A DNA stretch of 64,000 nt from Mycoplasma anserisalpingitidis. GTDB taxonomy: Bacteria > Bacillota_I > Bacilli_A > Mycoplasmatales > Metamycoplasmataceae. Made by a program: the position numbers and the translations under genes. The number at the start of each line of letters is the position of its first letter. Within the stretch, counting starts at the first letter, position 1. The notes under the pieces are model-generated. The model did not search any database. It was not told the origin of the DNA and saw only the letters and a list, made by a program, of their open reading frames with translations. The stretch lies in contig NZ_CP042295.1 of NCBI RefSeq assembly GCF_007859615.1, forward strand, positions 895,111-959,110, read 5' to 3'. Positions 32,457 through 53,500 of this stretch are shown piece after piece.

Positions 32457-33299
32457 ATGTTTTATTTAATACATAAAAAAACTGGAATTAGTTCATTTGA
32501 AGCAATAAGCAAATTTAGAAAAGAAAATAAAATTAAAAAAATAGGACACAGCGGAACTCTTGACCCTCTAGCTGAAGGGCTGTTGCTTGTAGCAACTGAT
32601 GAGGACACAAAATTATTAGAGTATATCTCGAATAAAACCAAAGAATATGTAGTTGAAGGTGTTTTTGGATATGAAACTGATACATATGACATTTTAGGTA
32701 AGGTTATAAATAATACAGACAATAAAGTCACTGAAGAAGTTTTAAGCAAAAAACTTGAAGAATTAAGCAAAACAATAAGTCAAGTACCGCCAAAATTTTC
32801 TGCAAAAAAAATTAATGGAGTAAGAGCATATGAACTTGCTAGAAAAGATATAGATTTTGAAGTAAAAGAACAGAAAATTAAAATATTTGACTATAAATTA
32901 TTGAGTTTTGACTTTGCAAAACAAACTTATAGAATTTATTTTAGGGTTTCTGAAGGGTGTTATATTAGAAGTTTAGTTAATGATTTAGGTCTTCTTTGCA
33001 ACAATTATTCAACAATGACAAAATTAGAAAGAAATGGTATTGGTGTTCTGGATATAAGTAGGTTGAGTGGTAAGGAATTTGTCGAAATAAATTACAAAGA
33101 TATCTTAAACTTACCAATATTTATATACAATCAAAAGCAAAGAGAATATTTGAAAAATGGTAATAAATTAACTAATATAAATAATAAAAATGATGAAGTA
33201 GTTTTATTAATCAATGGAGATACTAATGAAATTGGAGGGGTTGCAAAAATTTTTAACAATGAGCTTATTGTTAAAAAGATTTTTCCTAATAAGATATAA
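32457..33299 (+). CDS. truB: tRNA pseudouridine-55 synthase
   Basis: Makes pseudouridine 55 in the T loop of tRNAs. In 280 residues: KIGHSGTLDPLAEGLLLVA with the catalytic Asp, QVPPKFSAKKINGVRAYELAR and CYIRSLVNDLG. ATG follows AAAAAGGAG. The truB-ribF-rpsO neighbourhood is conserved in bacteria, here with a HAD gene inserted. Confidence 0.96.
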   Translation: MFYLIHKKTGISSFEAISKFRKENKIKKIGHSGTLDPLAEGLLLVATDEDTKLLEYISNKTKEYVVEGVFGYETDTYDILGKVINNTDNKVTEEVLSKKLEELSKTISQVPPKFSAKKINGVRAYELARKDIDFEVKEQKIKIFDYKLLSFDFAKQTYRIYFRVSEGCYIRSLVNDLGLLCNNYSTMTKLERNGIGVLDISRLSGKEFVEINYKDILNLPIFIYNQKQREYLKNGNKLTNINNKNDEVVLLINGDTNEIGGVAKIFNNELIVKKIFPNKI

Positions 33300-33322
33300 T
33301 TTATTTTCTAAAGTGAGGTATT

Positions 33323-34135
33323 ATGAAAAATCTTAAAAATATTATAAAATGTGCTGCATTTGATATTGATGGTACAATTCTCCCAAATGGAAATACAAAA
33401 TTCAGTCAAAAAACTATTGACGCATTTTCGCTTTTAAGAAAAAATGGGATTGTGTCAATACTAGCGACCGCTAGAGAATTTTCAACAATTTGCGATTTTT
33501 TAGAGCAATTGAAACCAGACTATTTTATTGGAGCTAACGGTTCATTCATACTTGATTGTAATAAAAATGAAATTATTTATGAAGTTGGTTTAAACTTAAA
33601 TGAAGTAAAAATGCTTTATGATGAATTTTATAATGATAATTTTAATTTCATAATAACAGATGTAAATAAATCATATTATTCTAAAAATACTAATTTATAC
33701 ACTTGATTCATTAGACCCAATATAAGTAAATATGAGGAATTAGATTTTAACAAAATAATTGATAAAAGAATTTACGTAATCACTTTAAGTGGAGAAAATA
33801 TTTCAAATAAAGTCGATTTGATTAATGATTTTATAAATAAAAATAATTTAAATATGGAAATAAATTCTACTTGAAGTAGAGGTATATTCATAGGTCCTAA
33901 AAAAACAACAAAAAGTTCAACTTTAGAATTATTAACAAAAAAAATTGGTTATTCAAATGATAATTTAATTGCTTTTGGTGATTCATCTAACGATTTTGAA
34001 ATGATTCGTGATGCTGTTTATGGTGTTGCTATGGAAAGAGCGAACTGAAGAATTAAAAGTGTTGCCGATGATGTTGCTCTTGATTGCGAATATGACGGAG
34101 CATATTTAAAACTTAAAGAGCTAAAGTTGATATAA
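33323..34135 (+). CDS. Cof-type HAD-IIB phosphatase
   Basis: Predicted sugar-phosphate or nucleotide phosphatase, 270 residues; substrate unknown. Motif I AAFDIDGTILPNG, motif II SILATAREF, the FIGANGSFI cap entry, the Lys in KKTTKSST region and motif IV IAFGDSSNDFEMI. VAMERANWRIKSVADDV ends the family signature with a TGA-Trp. It sits between truB and ribF and runs to within one base of ribF, so the three are likely co-transcribed. Confidence 0.87.
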
Positions 34136-34136
34136 A

Positions 34137-34991
34137 ATGAAACCACTAGAGATTTATGAATTAGATAGCTGAAAACCCTCAGAAAATATAATATATGTAA
34201 TCGGTGCATTCGAATCATTTCATTTGGGACATTATCAATTATTGAAAAAAGCAGTTGAAATTAAAAAAAATGAACAAATTGTTTTGGTTTATTTCAAGAA
34301 TGAAACAACAATGTTCAAAATGAAAGATGGATTATTTTGTGATAATGATGCAAAAAGATATATCTTCAGCACATTTAATGAAATTGATAAAGCAATAGAA
34401 TTAGATTTTAGTAAAATTTCACTTCTTGAAGGTGATGTATTTATAGAAAGATTAACAAATAATAAAAATAATTGTTCAATTATTTGTGGGAAAGACTTTA
34501 AATTTGGAAAGTCTGCTAAATGAGATACATCAAAACTAAAAAATAGCTTTAAAAATATGAATGTAATTGATTTGGATTTATTAAAATATAAAGATATAAA
34601 AATCGGAACTAAAAACCTAAAAGAATTATTGAATTTTGGGCAAATTAAGTTTTTGAATTCTTTATTAACGCGAGAGTACTTATTGGCATGCAAAATTAAA
34701 TCTAATCTTGAATTATCAATAAATAATGATATTGTTGAAATTCATTCGGGAGTTTATGCAGCAGCACTGATTGTAAACAAAATTAAATATTACTGCGTCT
34801 TACATATAAGTTTGAAGAATAATTTTCATTTTAAGCTTATTGATATAAAAGCATTTGAAATTGAAAATGTACCTGCTAAATTAATTATATATTCTGAAAT
34901 TAGATTAATAACTAACTCACAAAATGATAAACTAACAAACGAAGATGTACTAGAAGCAAAAAATTTTATTATTAATGATAATAGTATATAA
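34137..34991 (+). CDS. ribF: FAD synthetase / RibF-like protein
   Basis: Predicted FMN adenylyltransferase, with or without riboflavin kinase activity. The 284-residue protein has the nucleotidyltransferase HxGH in VIGAFESFHLGHYQLL, and IICGKDFKFGKSAKWD, the flavin-domain loop of RibF. The C-terminal part retains only a weak kinase-like GVYAAALIVNKIKYYCVLHIS, so kinase activity is uncertain. ATG at 34137 is recovered by reading TGA at 34170 as Trp. It precedes rpsO as in many bacteria. Confidence 0.82.
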
Positions 34992-35090
34992 TTTATAAGC
35001 ATTTTCTTAATTGCAAATTTTTATACTAGGTGATAAATAAGTTTAACGCTTGGATAAAACATAATTTAAAAAAATAGGAGACAAAAAATT

Positions 35091-35357
35091 ATGATTTCTA
35101 ATGAAACAAAATTAGGATTAGTTAAGAAATACGGAAAAAACGCAAAAGACACAGGAAATACTTTTGTTCAAATTGCTATTTTAACCGAAGATATTGAATC
35201 ATTAAAACCACATTTCTTAAAAAATCCAAAAGACAAACACTCACGTCGTGGATTTATGGCTAAAATTAACAAACGTCGTGTATTACTTGATCACTTAAAA
35301 TCAAAAGATTTAGAAGAATACAACAGATGTATTAAAGAACTTAATTTACGTAAATAA
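35091..35357 (+). CDS. rpsO: 30S ribosomal protein S15
   Basis: Early 16S-binding 30S protein, 88 residues: KYGKNAKDTGNTFVQIAILTEDI, HFLKNPKDKHSRRGFMAKINKRR. AGGAG precedes the ATG by a slightly long spacer. A TATACT at 35022 may be its promoter. Confidence 0.97.
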   Translation: MISNETKLGLVKKYGKNAKDTGNTFVQIAILTEDIESLKPHFLKNPKDKHSRRGFMAKINKRRVLLDHLKSKDLEEYNRCIKELNLRK

Positions 35358-35358
35358 T

Positions 35359-35378
35359 AAAAGCCGAAAGGCTTTTTT
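35359..35378 (+). terminator. Terminator after rpsO
   Basis: AAAAGCC-GAAA-GGCTTTTTT directly follows the stop codon. Confidence 0.88.
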
Positions 35379-35387
35379 ATTCTTTTT

Positions 35388-35440
35388 GTTCATTTTTTGT
35401 TCACTTCTAAATAAACATTCATATTATTATGGAGGTTTAT
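35388..35440 (+). promoter_or_regulatory. recA upstream element with GTTC direct repeat
   Basis: GTTC at 35388 and 35399 (11-bp period), then CATATT 17 bp after TTGTTC, and ATGGAGGTT before ATATG. It aligns without gaps to the region before the gene at 26548. No LexA-type GAAC-N4-GTTC palindrome is present. Confidence 0.5.
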
Positions 35441-36409
35441 ATGAGCGATAAGAAAAAAATTATTGACGAAGCTATTTTAGAAATTAGCAAAAAATTTGGA
35501 AATGAATCAATTATGTATTTAGGGGATGTCCCTCATGCAGATGTTGATACTTTTTCAAGTGGAAGCTTTAAATTAAATGACATTTTAGGAATAGGTGGTT
35601 GACCAAAAGGTAGAATTATTGAAATTTATGGCCCTGAGAGTTCTGGAAAAACAACTTTATGTCTACATGCAGTTGCAGAAATACAAAAAAAAGGTGGAAT
35701 AGCAGCATTCATTGATGCAGAGCATTCGATCGATCCGGTATACGCCGGAAAAATTGGGGTTGATGTTGAAAAATTATTAATAAGTCAACCAGATTCAGGC
35801 GAACAAGCACTAGAAATTGTAGATATGTTATCTAAATCAGGAAATATTGATTTAATAGTTGTTGATTCAGTAGCAGCATTAGTACCAGAATCTGAGTTAA
35901 ATGGAGATATGAGAGAACAACAAATCGGTTCTCAAGCAAGATTAATGTCTAAAGCATTAAGGAAAATAACTTCTGTGTCTAATAAAAATAAAACTACAAT
36001 TATTTTTATTAATCAGATAAGAGAAAAAGTTGGTGTTTGTTATGGCAACCCAGAAACAACAACAGGTGGTAGAGCATTAAAATTTTATGCCTCAATAAGG
36101 TTAGAAGTAAGAAAAGGTCAACCTATAGTTGATGGTAAAGATACCATCGGCAATGAATTGAAAATAAAAGTGGTAAAAAATAAATTAGCAGCACCATACA
36201 AAAAAATGGATACAGAATTAATTTTTTCATGTGGTATTGACAGAATTGGTGAAATAATAGATGAAGCTGTTGAAAAAAATGTTTTAGTAAAAAAAGGTTC
36301 ATGATACTCCTATGAAGGTAAAAATTTAGCTCAAGGAAAAAAGACTATGAGAGATGTGTTATCTTCTGATCAAGTTTTACTAAATGAAATAGAAAATAAA
36401 ATACTTTAA
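35441..36409 (+). CDS. recA: Recombinase RecA
   Basis: Strand-exchange ATPase for homologous recombination, 322 residues. Walker [18 protein letters not shown] (usually DAEHALDP), Walker [11 protein letters not shown], the L1/L2 region [13 protein letters not shown] and [27 protein letters not shown]. The acidic C-terminal tail of larger RecA proteins is missing. Perfect GGAGG precedes the ATG. Confidence 0.97.
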
Positions 36410-36461
36410 ATAAATATATATAATTTAATAAATATTAATTCATTTTGTAGAAAACGGTAAA

Positions 36462-37274
36462 ATGACTAATCAAAGACTTAAATTATTATTTATTGGTGAT
36501 ATATTTGGAGAACCAGGTGTTGAGTTTGTTGAAGAATTACTTCCGATAATAAGAAAAGAATATAACATAGATTTTGTTATTGGACAAGCAGAAAATGTAT
36601 CTGGAAGAAAAGGATTTGTTAAAGAAGATTATGAAAGGTTAAAATCATCTGGAGTAGATGCCTTTACTTTAGGTAATCATGTTTGAGCAAAAAAAGAAAT
36701 TCTTGAAATAATTCATAACGAAGATGTGATTAGGCCAGCCAACATTAATCCTCAATATGCTGGCGAAGGAACGAGAATTTTTAATATCAAAGGAATGTCT
36801 TTAAGAGTAACTCAGTTAATGGGAATAACTTTTAATAAATTATCTCCTCCATGAAATGAAGAATATGCAGACAATTTTTTTGATTGCATAGATAATATTA
36901 TTAAATTTAAAGAGAAAAGTGATTTCCACTTTATTGATTTTCATGCTGAAACAACAAGTGAAAAAAATGTATTAGGATTATATGTTGATGGCAAAGTTGA
37001 TGCGATTTGTGGCACACACACGCATGTACAAACAAATGATGATAAAAAATTACCTAATCATACTTTATATATAACAGATGTAGGGATGACTGGGCCAGCC
37101 AACTCAGCTATTGGCGCGGATTTTGAATCAGTATATGAGAAAATGAGATTTGACAGACCATCAAAATTTGAAGTTTCTAAAAATAAGCAACAATTTAATG
37201 CCGTCATTTTAGAACTTAATAATATAAATAAGGAAAATAACAAAATTACTAAATTAAATATAGCTAAAAATTAA
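36462..37274 (+). CDS. YmdB-family metallophosphoesterase
   Basis: Predicted 2',3'-cyclic nucleotide phosphodiesterase-like calcineurin-fold protein (TIGR00282 type), 270 residues. FIGDIFGEPG, QAENVSGRKG, TLGNHVWAKKE (TGA-Trp), IDFHAETTSEK, CGTHTHVQT and TDVGMTGP give the full set of metal ligands. No clear ribosome binding site precedes ATG 36462. It lies directly before the first rRNA operon. Confidence 0.9.
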
Positions 37275-37290
37275 TTTAATAAATTTGTTA

Positions 37291-37308
37291 TTTTTTTTTT
37301 TTTTTTTT
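37291..37308 (+). repeat. 18-base poly(T) tract before rRNA promoter
   Basis: An uninterrupted run of 18 T lies between the ymdB-family gene and the -35 region of the first rRNA operon. It may also help end the upstream transcript, although no hairpin precedes it. Confidence 0.8.
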
Positions 37309-37310
37309 CT

Positions 37311-37337
37311 TTGGTTTAAAAAAATCTTTGCTATAAT
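37311..37337 (+). promoter_or_regulatory. Promoter of first rRNA operon
   Basis: TTGGTT at 37311-37316 and TATAAT at 37332-37337 with a TTGC extension; the spacing is 15 bp. It differs from the promoter of the second operon. Confidence 0.65.
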
Positions 37338-37407
37338 TCTTTAGACACACGACAAATAATGTGTTAAAAGTTCTTTGAAAACTAGATATACAAACATGAC
37401 AGTCAAT

Positions 37408-38914
<1,507 letters not shown>

Positions 38915-39186
38915 CTACGGAGTACACCTTAGTACAACAAGTACTGATAACAATGACTAAATAATTTTTAATGTCATGTGCTAATGTTTTAGTCCACTAG
39001 TGTATATCTAGTTTTGAGGGAACTTTCTCTCATGATCTTTGAAAACTGAATAGTTATACATTTTTAATATAACAACGACATCATTAAACAAAATAAAGAT
39101 TATGTCTTATTTGTTTTGATACCGAGTTAATAAATTTAATTTATTAAAATGTCTTAAAATACATCAACAATAGGTAAATATTGTAC
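38915..39186 (+). other. 16S-23S spacer without tRNA genes
   Basis: About 270 bp with no tRNA. It holds the 3' arm of the 16S processing stem (TGTCATG and GTATATCTAGTTTT) and a second boxA-like ATCTTTGAAAACTG that begins the 23S processing stem. Confidence 0.85.
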
Positions 39187-42075
<2,889 letters not shown>

Positions 42076-42134
42076 TGGATGAATTTATAGACTTTTTAAT
42101 AAATTATCAACAACTATTCAGTTTTCAAAGATTT

Positions 42135-42158
42135 CGTCCGTCATGGACTTTTTTTTAT
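42135..42158 (+). terminator. Terminator of first rRNA operon
   Basis: GTCC-GTCAT-GGAC followed by a run of eight T, just after the repeat boundary. Confidence 0.75.
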
Positions 42159-42185
42159 TTTATAAATTTAACAAAGGAGATTAAA

Positions 42186-43682
42186 ATTAACAAAGTAAAT
42201 GACAAGACTTTTAATAACTTTTTAAATACTAGTTCTATATTATTAGATGATAAAGATTACACAAAATTTTTGAAATATTTTGCTAGTGTTCTTAAAAATA
42301 TAGAAGTTCCTAGATTTGAAAAGAATTATTTAGTATTAAAAGAAAAACAACACCTTTATAAAAATGAAGGTTTTGTATATGAAAAAATCGAATTTAAGAT
42401 AAATAAAGAAATAGATGATCTGATTGAGATATTTGACAATTTATTGTTAGAAATGAATTTTAATTCAACAATTCCAAAAGAATTACACAAAAAATATCAA
42501 ATAAATATTATTTATAAATATAAAAATACAATACTTAAAAAAGTTTATTTAACAATCGATAATATAAAGAATCATAATCAAAACAATTTCTCAAATTTTA
42601 CAAATCCTAGAAACGAAGATTATTCAACAATTTATACAACTAAACGTAAATGATATTTATATAGTGAACCATATATTAAAAGTTCTAAATTTATTATTAA
42701 TCGTTCAAACAAACCTCATATTGATTTTTATGATATTATTGAAAAATTATATTCATGATTTATCGAACTAGTAGAAGATAAAATAATAGAATTTAATCCA
42801 GAAACATTTATAAAAGATTTTAATAATTTTAAATCAAGGAATAGTAGATTAAAATATTCATCTGATTTGTGAGATGAATACAGCCCAAACACAAAGAAAA
42901 AAGATGAAATTTATAGTGAACTAGTTCATTATGGACTTTGAAATGCATTTTTAAATTTTATAAATGCAATTTTAATCAATAATAAAGACAAAATATTTTT
43001 TAACTATAATGAATTAATTGTTAAAAATTACTTTATAAAAAACAATAATGTTTCATTAAAAAGAGATATTGATATTACTGACGGCGATATAATTGACCTA
43101 CACTGAAACAATTTTATTGAATTTTGTGAAGAAAAATGTGATTTTAGAATTCCTGATTTTGCTATAGGTAATTTAGATGATGATGAAGATGATTCGCTCA
43201 TTAGATATTTATTGCTACAATATAATTTATTAACAAGATATAGAATTTTAAATAATGAATATTTAAATGATAAAACTACATTAATTGACACTCTAACTAT
43301 ATTAAATAAAATTCATGATTCTGGGAATTTAGATATTTTTATAAATAAAATAGAAGAAATAAAAATTGAATTAAGTAAGATTATTTCTAATTCAATTTCA
43401 ATTGATGAAGACAAAGAAGAAAAATTAAATAAATATATTATTTCGAAAATAATTGACAAAATTGAATTGAATAGTGTTTATATTACAGATATCATTCAAT
43501 TAATAATAAATAATAATATAGATAATAATTATATAAATAGTATTGAAAAATACCGAAATAATGAAATATTTAATTTTTTATTTAATTCTTATAAACCAAA
43601 AAAATCAGATTCATTAAGTAAAAATATAAGCTATAGTAGAATAGTAAGAGACATACATAATAAAATTAAAAAAATTAATTAA
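42186..43682 (+). CDS. Unknown protein between the rRNA operons, ATT start
   Basis: I do not recognise this 498-residue protein. It is soluble by appearance, with no signal peptide or membrane segment, and is rich in Asn, Ile and Lys; a DDDEDD acidic patch lies near residue 337. The open frame extends back into 23S rRNA, but a perfect AAAGGAG at 42173-42179 points to ATT at 42186 as the start, six bases on; the next in-frame ATG is far inside. TGA-Trp codons join the segments. TATAAA at 42161 could be a weak promoter, or rRNA read-through may express it. The continuous 1.5-kb frame argues that it is a real gene. Confidence 0.72.
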
Positions 43683-43759
43683 TAATTTTATTTTTGTGCT
43701 ATACTTTCATAGCTAACAAATTAGCAACAAAAAAATTTATAAAAAACATAAAAAAATAA

Positions 43760-43787
43760 TTGATTAAAAATTTTTTTATGTTATAAT
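43760..43787 (+). promoter_or_regulatory. Promoter of second rRNA operon
   Basis: TTGATT at 43760-43765 and TATAAT at 43782-43787, 16-bp spacer. A second possible TATACT lies at 43700. Sequence is unrelated to the first operon's promoter. Confidence 0.65.
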
Positions 43788-43847
43788 TGTTTCACACAAA
43801 TTAAAAAAAGTTCTTTGAAAACTAGATATACAAACATGACAGTCAAT

Positions 43848-45354
<1,507 letters not shown>

Positions 45355-45626
45355 CTACGGAGTACACCTTAGTACAACAAGTACTGATAACAATGACTAA
45401 ATAATTTTTAATGTCATGTGCTAATGTTTTAGTCCACTAGTGTATATCTAGTTTTGAGGGAACTTTCTCTCATGATCTTTGAAAACTGAATAGTTATACA
45501 TTTTTAATATAACAACGACATCATTAAACAAAATAAAGATTATGTCTTATTTGTTTTGATACCGAGTTAATAAATTTAATTTATTAAAATGTCTTAAAAT
45601 ACATCAACAATAGGTAAATATTGTAC
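45355..45626 (+). other. 16S-23S spacer, copy 2
   Basis: Identical to the first spacer; no tRNA genes. Confidence 0.85.
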
Positions 45627-48515
<2,889 letters not shown>

Positions 48516-48701
48516 TGGATGAATTTATAGACTTTTTAATAAATTATCAACAACTATTCAGTTTTCAAAGATTATAGGATGGAAGTGTAAGTGTAGCAAT
48601 ACATTCAGCTGACCATTACTAATAAATTGATAGGTTTAAAAGTGGATGAATTTATAGACTTTTTAATAAATTATCAACAACTATTCAGTTTTCAAAGATT
48701 G

Positions 48702-48723
48702 TATCCACTGAGGATATTTTTTT
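48702..48723 (+). terminator. Terminator of second rRNA operon
   Basis: TATCC-ACTGA-GGATA followed by a T run, after the duplicated unit. Different in sequence from the terminator of the first operon. Confidence 0.75.
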
Positions 48724-48746
48724 ATAAAAATCTTTGAAAAAATATT

Positions 48747-48778
48747 TTGATTTTTTAAAAAATAAGTTAAAATATAAA
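48747..48778 (+). promoter_or_regulatory. Putative promoter of tRNA cluster
   Basis: TTGATT at 48747-48752 with TAAAAT (48768) or TATAAA (48773) as -10 candidates; spacing is not ideal for either. Confidence 0.4.
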
Positions 48779-48800
48779 TGCAAAATAAATTAATTGGTTT

Positions 48801-48877
48801 GGAGAAGTAGCTCAGCTTGGCAGAGCGCTACGTTTGGGACGTAGGGGTCGCAGGTTCAAATCCTGTCTTCTTCACCA
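48801..48877 (+). tRNA. tRNA-Pro (TGG)
   Basis: Complete cloverleaf: acceptor GGAGAAG/CTTCTTC, anticodon loop TTTGGGA, GGTTCAAATC T loop and encoded CCA. Confidence 0.96.
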
Positions 48878-48883
48878 TTTTTT

Positions 48884-48960
48884 GGGGGGTTAGCTCATTT
48901 GGCTAGAGCGCCTGCCTTGCACGCAGGAGGCGGTGGGTTCGAATCCCATACTCTCCACCA
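48884..48960 (+). tRNA. tRNA-Ala (TGC)
   Basis: Acceptor GGGGGGT pairs with ACTCTCC including two G-U pairs; anticodon stem CCTGC/GCAGG with loop CTTGCAC; encoded CCA. Confidence 0.96.
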
Positions 48961-48963
48961 TTT

Positions 48964-49040
48964 GGCACTGTAGCTCAGTTGGTTAGAGCATCCGGTTCAT
49001 ACCCGGAAGGTCATGAGTTCGACTCTCATCGGTGCTACCA
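48964..49040 (+). tRNA. tRNA-Met (CAT), elongator
   Basis: Anticodon loop TTCATAC; acceptor GGCACTG with CGGTGCT and encoded CCA. The GGC...GCTACCA ends match elongator Met tRNAs of low-GC Gram-positives rather than Ile2. Confidence 0.85.
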
Positions 49041-49067
49041 TACGGAAGCTTAACTGTTAAAAAATAT

Positions 49068-49143
49068 GGACCTATAGCTCAACGGTTAGAGCAACCGGCT
49101 CATAACCGGTCGGTTACCGGTTCGAATCCAGTTAGGTCCACCA
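49068..49143 (+). tRNA. tRNA-Ile2 (CAT, lysidine type)
   Basis: Anticodon loop CTCATAA with GGACCTA/TAGGTCC acceptor, the pattern of tRNA-Ile(CAT), whose C34 is modified to lysidine by TilS. One C-A mismatch is present in the T stem (ACCGG/CCAGT). The Ile2 identity is inferred from acceptor similarity. Confidence 0.8.
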
Positions 49144-49144
49144 C

Positions 49145-49237
49145 GGGTGATTACCCAAGTCTGGCTGAAGGGACTAGTCTTGAAAACTAGCAGGGGATGC
49201 AAGTCCCGCGGGGGTTCAAATCCCTCATCACCCGCCA
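49145..49237 (+). tRNA. tRNA-Ser (TGA)
   Basis: A 93-nt tRNA with the long variable arm of Ser tRNAs; anticodon loop CTTGAAA; acceptor GGGTGAT/ATCACCC and encoded GCCA. Confidence 0.96.
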
Positions 49238-49255
49238 TCTGTTTACACATTACAT

Positions 49256-49331
<76 letters not shown>

Positions 49332-49332
49332 T

Positions 49333-49409
49333 GGTCCAGTGGTAAAGTGGTTTAATACGCCTCCCTGTCACGGAGGAGATCGCGGGTTCAATTCCCGTCT
49401 GGACCGCCA
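49333..49409 (+). tRNA. tRNA-Asp (GTC)
   Basis: Anticodon stem CCTCC/GGAGG with loop CTGTCAC; acceptor GGTCCAG/CTGGACC; encoded GCCA. It begins one base after tRNA-fMet. Confidence 0.96.
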
Positions 49410-49416
49410 TTATTTT

Positions 49417-49492
49417 GGCCCTGTAGCTCAGTTGGTAGAGCAACAGATTGAAGCTCTGTGTGTCGCTGGTTCGATTCCTGCCGGGGCCACCA
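49417..49492 (+). tRNA. tRNA-Phe (GAA)
   Basis: Anticodon stem ACAGA/TCTGT with loop TTGAAGC; acceptor GGCCCTG/CGGGGCC; encoded ACCA. Confidence 0.96.
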
Positions 49493-49494
49493 TA

Positions 49495-49549
49495 AAAAAT
49501 AGCAAGTTAAATTTCGTGTAATAGCTGAATTTAACTTGCTATTTTTATT
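49495..49549 (+). terminator. Terminator after tRNA cluster
   Basis: AATAGCAAGTTAAATTT pairs with AAATTTAACTTGCTATT-type sequence over 16-17 bp, followed by TTTTTATT. Confidence 0.88.
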
Positions 49550-49599
49550 AATCTCATTTTTTGGAATATAGTAAAATTATAAAAGTTAAAGTAGGAACA

Positions 49600-50121
49600 A
49601 TGATTAAAAAAATAAGAAAAATATTTTATTTTACTACACCTATTGTATCACTAGTTGGAATGAGTGTTGTTTCATCTTCTTGTAATAACGATAGAAAAGA
49701 AGCTACAGAGTCACTTTACAAATATAGAAGTTATGTAGAAGAAAATATTCAATATTTCAAAGAGGAAATATTGAATATTAATATTACTAAAGATAAATGC
49801 ATTAATATCGATACAACTGAAAATAAACTAGAAAATTTTAATTTTGAATATTTATTATGCACTGGAAATATAACGGTTAAGAAAAATTTATATTCATTTA
49901 ATGGTCATAATTATAGAATTGAAATAAACCCAAGATCACAATCAATACCAGGTACAAATAAAGCAACTATATTTTTAAATATTACAGACACTAACTTAGA
50001 CGTAAAGACAACTTCTAATGCTATAGAAATAGAAGGTTTCAAAGTAACTTCTGTGTCTCATAATCATTATACTTATGACTATAAAATAAGAGATTGTGAA
50101 GCATGCAAACAATATAATTAA
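49600..50121 (+). CDS. Putative small lipoprotein of unknown function
   Basis: A 173-residue predicted surface lipoprotein. MIKKIRKIFYFTTPIV begins a charged then hydrophobic signal, and VVSSSC (Cys28) is a plausible lipobox for LspA, whose gene lies downstream. The mature part is hydrophilic and ends with a CxxC (DCEACKQYN). ATG at 49600 follows AGGA; a frame extension to 49561 would spoil the signal peptide. No family recognised. ileS starts 13 bp later. Confidence 0.75.
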   Translation: MIKKIRKIFYFTTPIVSLVGMSVVSSSCNNDRKEATESLYKYRSYVEENIQYFKEEILNINITKDKCINIDTTENKLENFNFEYLLCTGNITVKKNLYSFNGHNYRIEINPRSQSIPGTNKATIFLNITDTNLDVKTTSNAIEIEGFKVTSVSHNHYTYDYKIRDCEACKQYN

Positions 50122-50134
50122 TAAAGGAGTAATA

Positions 50135-52805
<2,671 letters not shown>

Positions 52806-52813
<8 letters not shown>

Positions 52814-53414
52814 ATTTCAGTCAAAATGAAATGATTTTGTTAAATATTTAAAAAATAACAAAAAGCAAATAATAATAAATTATTGTATATTCATAGTTTT
52901 ATTTATAGTTTTACTTTTAATTGACCAATTAACAAAAACTTTTATTTTTGTGCATGGTGATGTTAATAAATTAAATTCAGATGGATTGGTTTATATAAAT
53001 GGATATTGAACTAATCCAGAAACTATAAATTACAAAAGTGTAGTAAATTATGGAATTTTTGGTATAAGATCAATTTGACACAGAGGAGTAACCTTTCTTC
53101 CAAGTTCTTTTAATATAACAATAATACAAATTGTTAGTGTCTTGATATTTATTTTTTGCATATTTGTTCCGTTAATGATAAATAAAAAATTAACGATTTT
53201 TATCTGTCTGATTGCTTCAGGAGATTTTGGGAATATGCTTGATAGATTCATATTTAATGAATTTGTTAAAGATATTTTCTACTTACCATGGGTTGATAAA
53301 GGAACTTTTAATTTAGCTGATGTATGAGTTATGTTAGGAGCAGTTCTAATATTTGTGTATCTTTTGTATGAATTAGTTTTAGATATGGTCAAGAGGAAAA
53401 AAAATGCTGAATAA
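52806..53414 (+). CDS. lspA: Lipoprotein signal peptidase
   Basis: Membrane aspartic protease that cleaves prolipoproteins. The 202-residue protein has four predicted helices, LLLIDQLTKTF at the first, and the two catalytic Asp segments GDFGNMLDRF and FNLADVWV. The ileS-lspA pair is a common bacterial arrangement; here they overlap by 8 bp. TGA-Trp codons split the frame in a standard-code reading. Confidence 0.93.
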
Positions 53415-53445
53415 AATTTACTTCCACAAAGAAGTAAATTTTTTA
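53414..53445 (+). terminator. Terminator after lspA
   Basis: AAATTTACTTC and GAAGTAAATTT form an 11-bp stem followed by T residues. Confidence 0.85.
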
Positions 53446-53470
53446 TAATTCATATTTTACTTAAAGGAAT

Positions 53471-53494
53471 AAAAAAGAGCTAATCAGCTCTTAA
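53471..53494 (-). terminator. Terminator after ptsI
   Basis: On the minus strand AAGAGCTGATTAGCTCTTTTTT follows the ptsI stop. Confidence 0.85.
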
Positions 53495-53500
53495 TTAATG

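Noticed and set aside
35380..35440. LexA-type SOS box before recA
   Set aside because: No GAAC-N4-GTTC palindrome is present; only direct GTTC repeats are seen.
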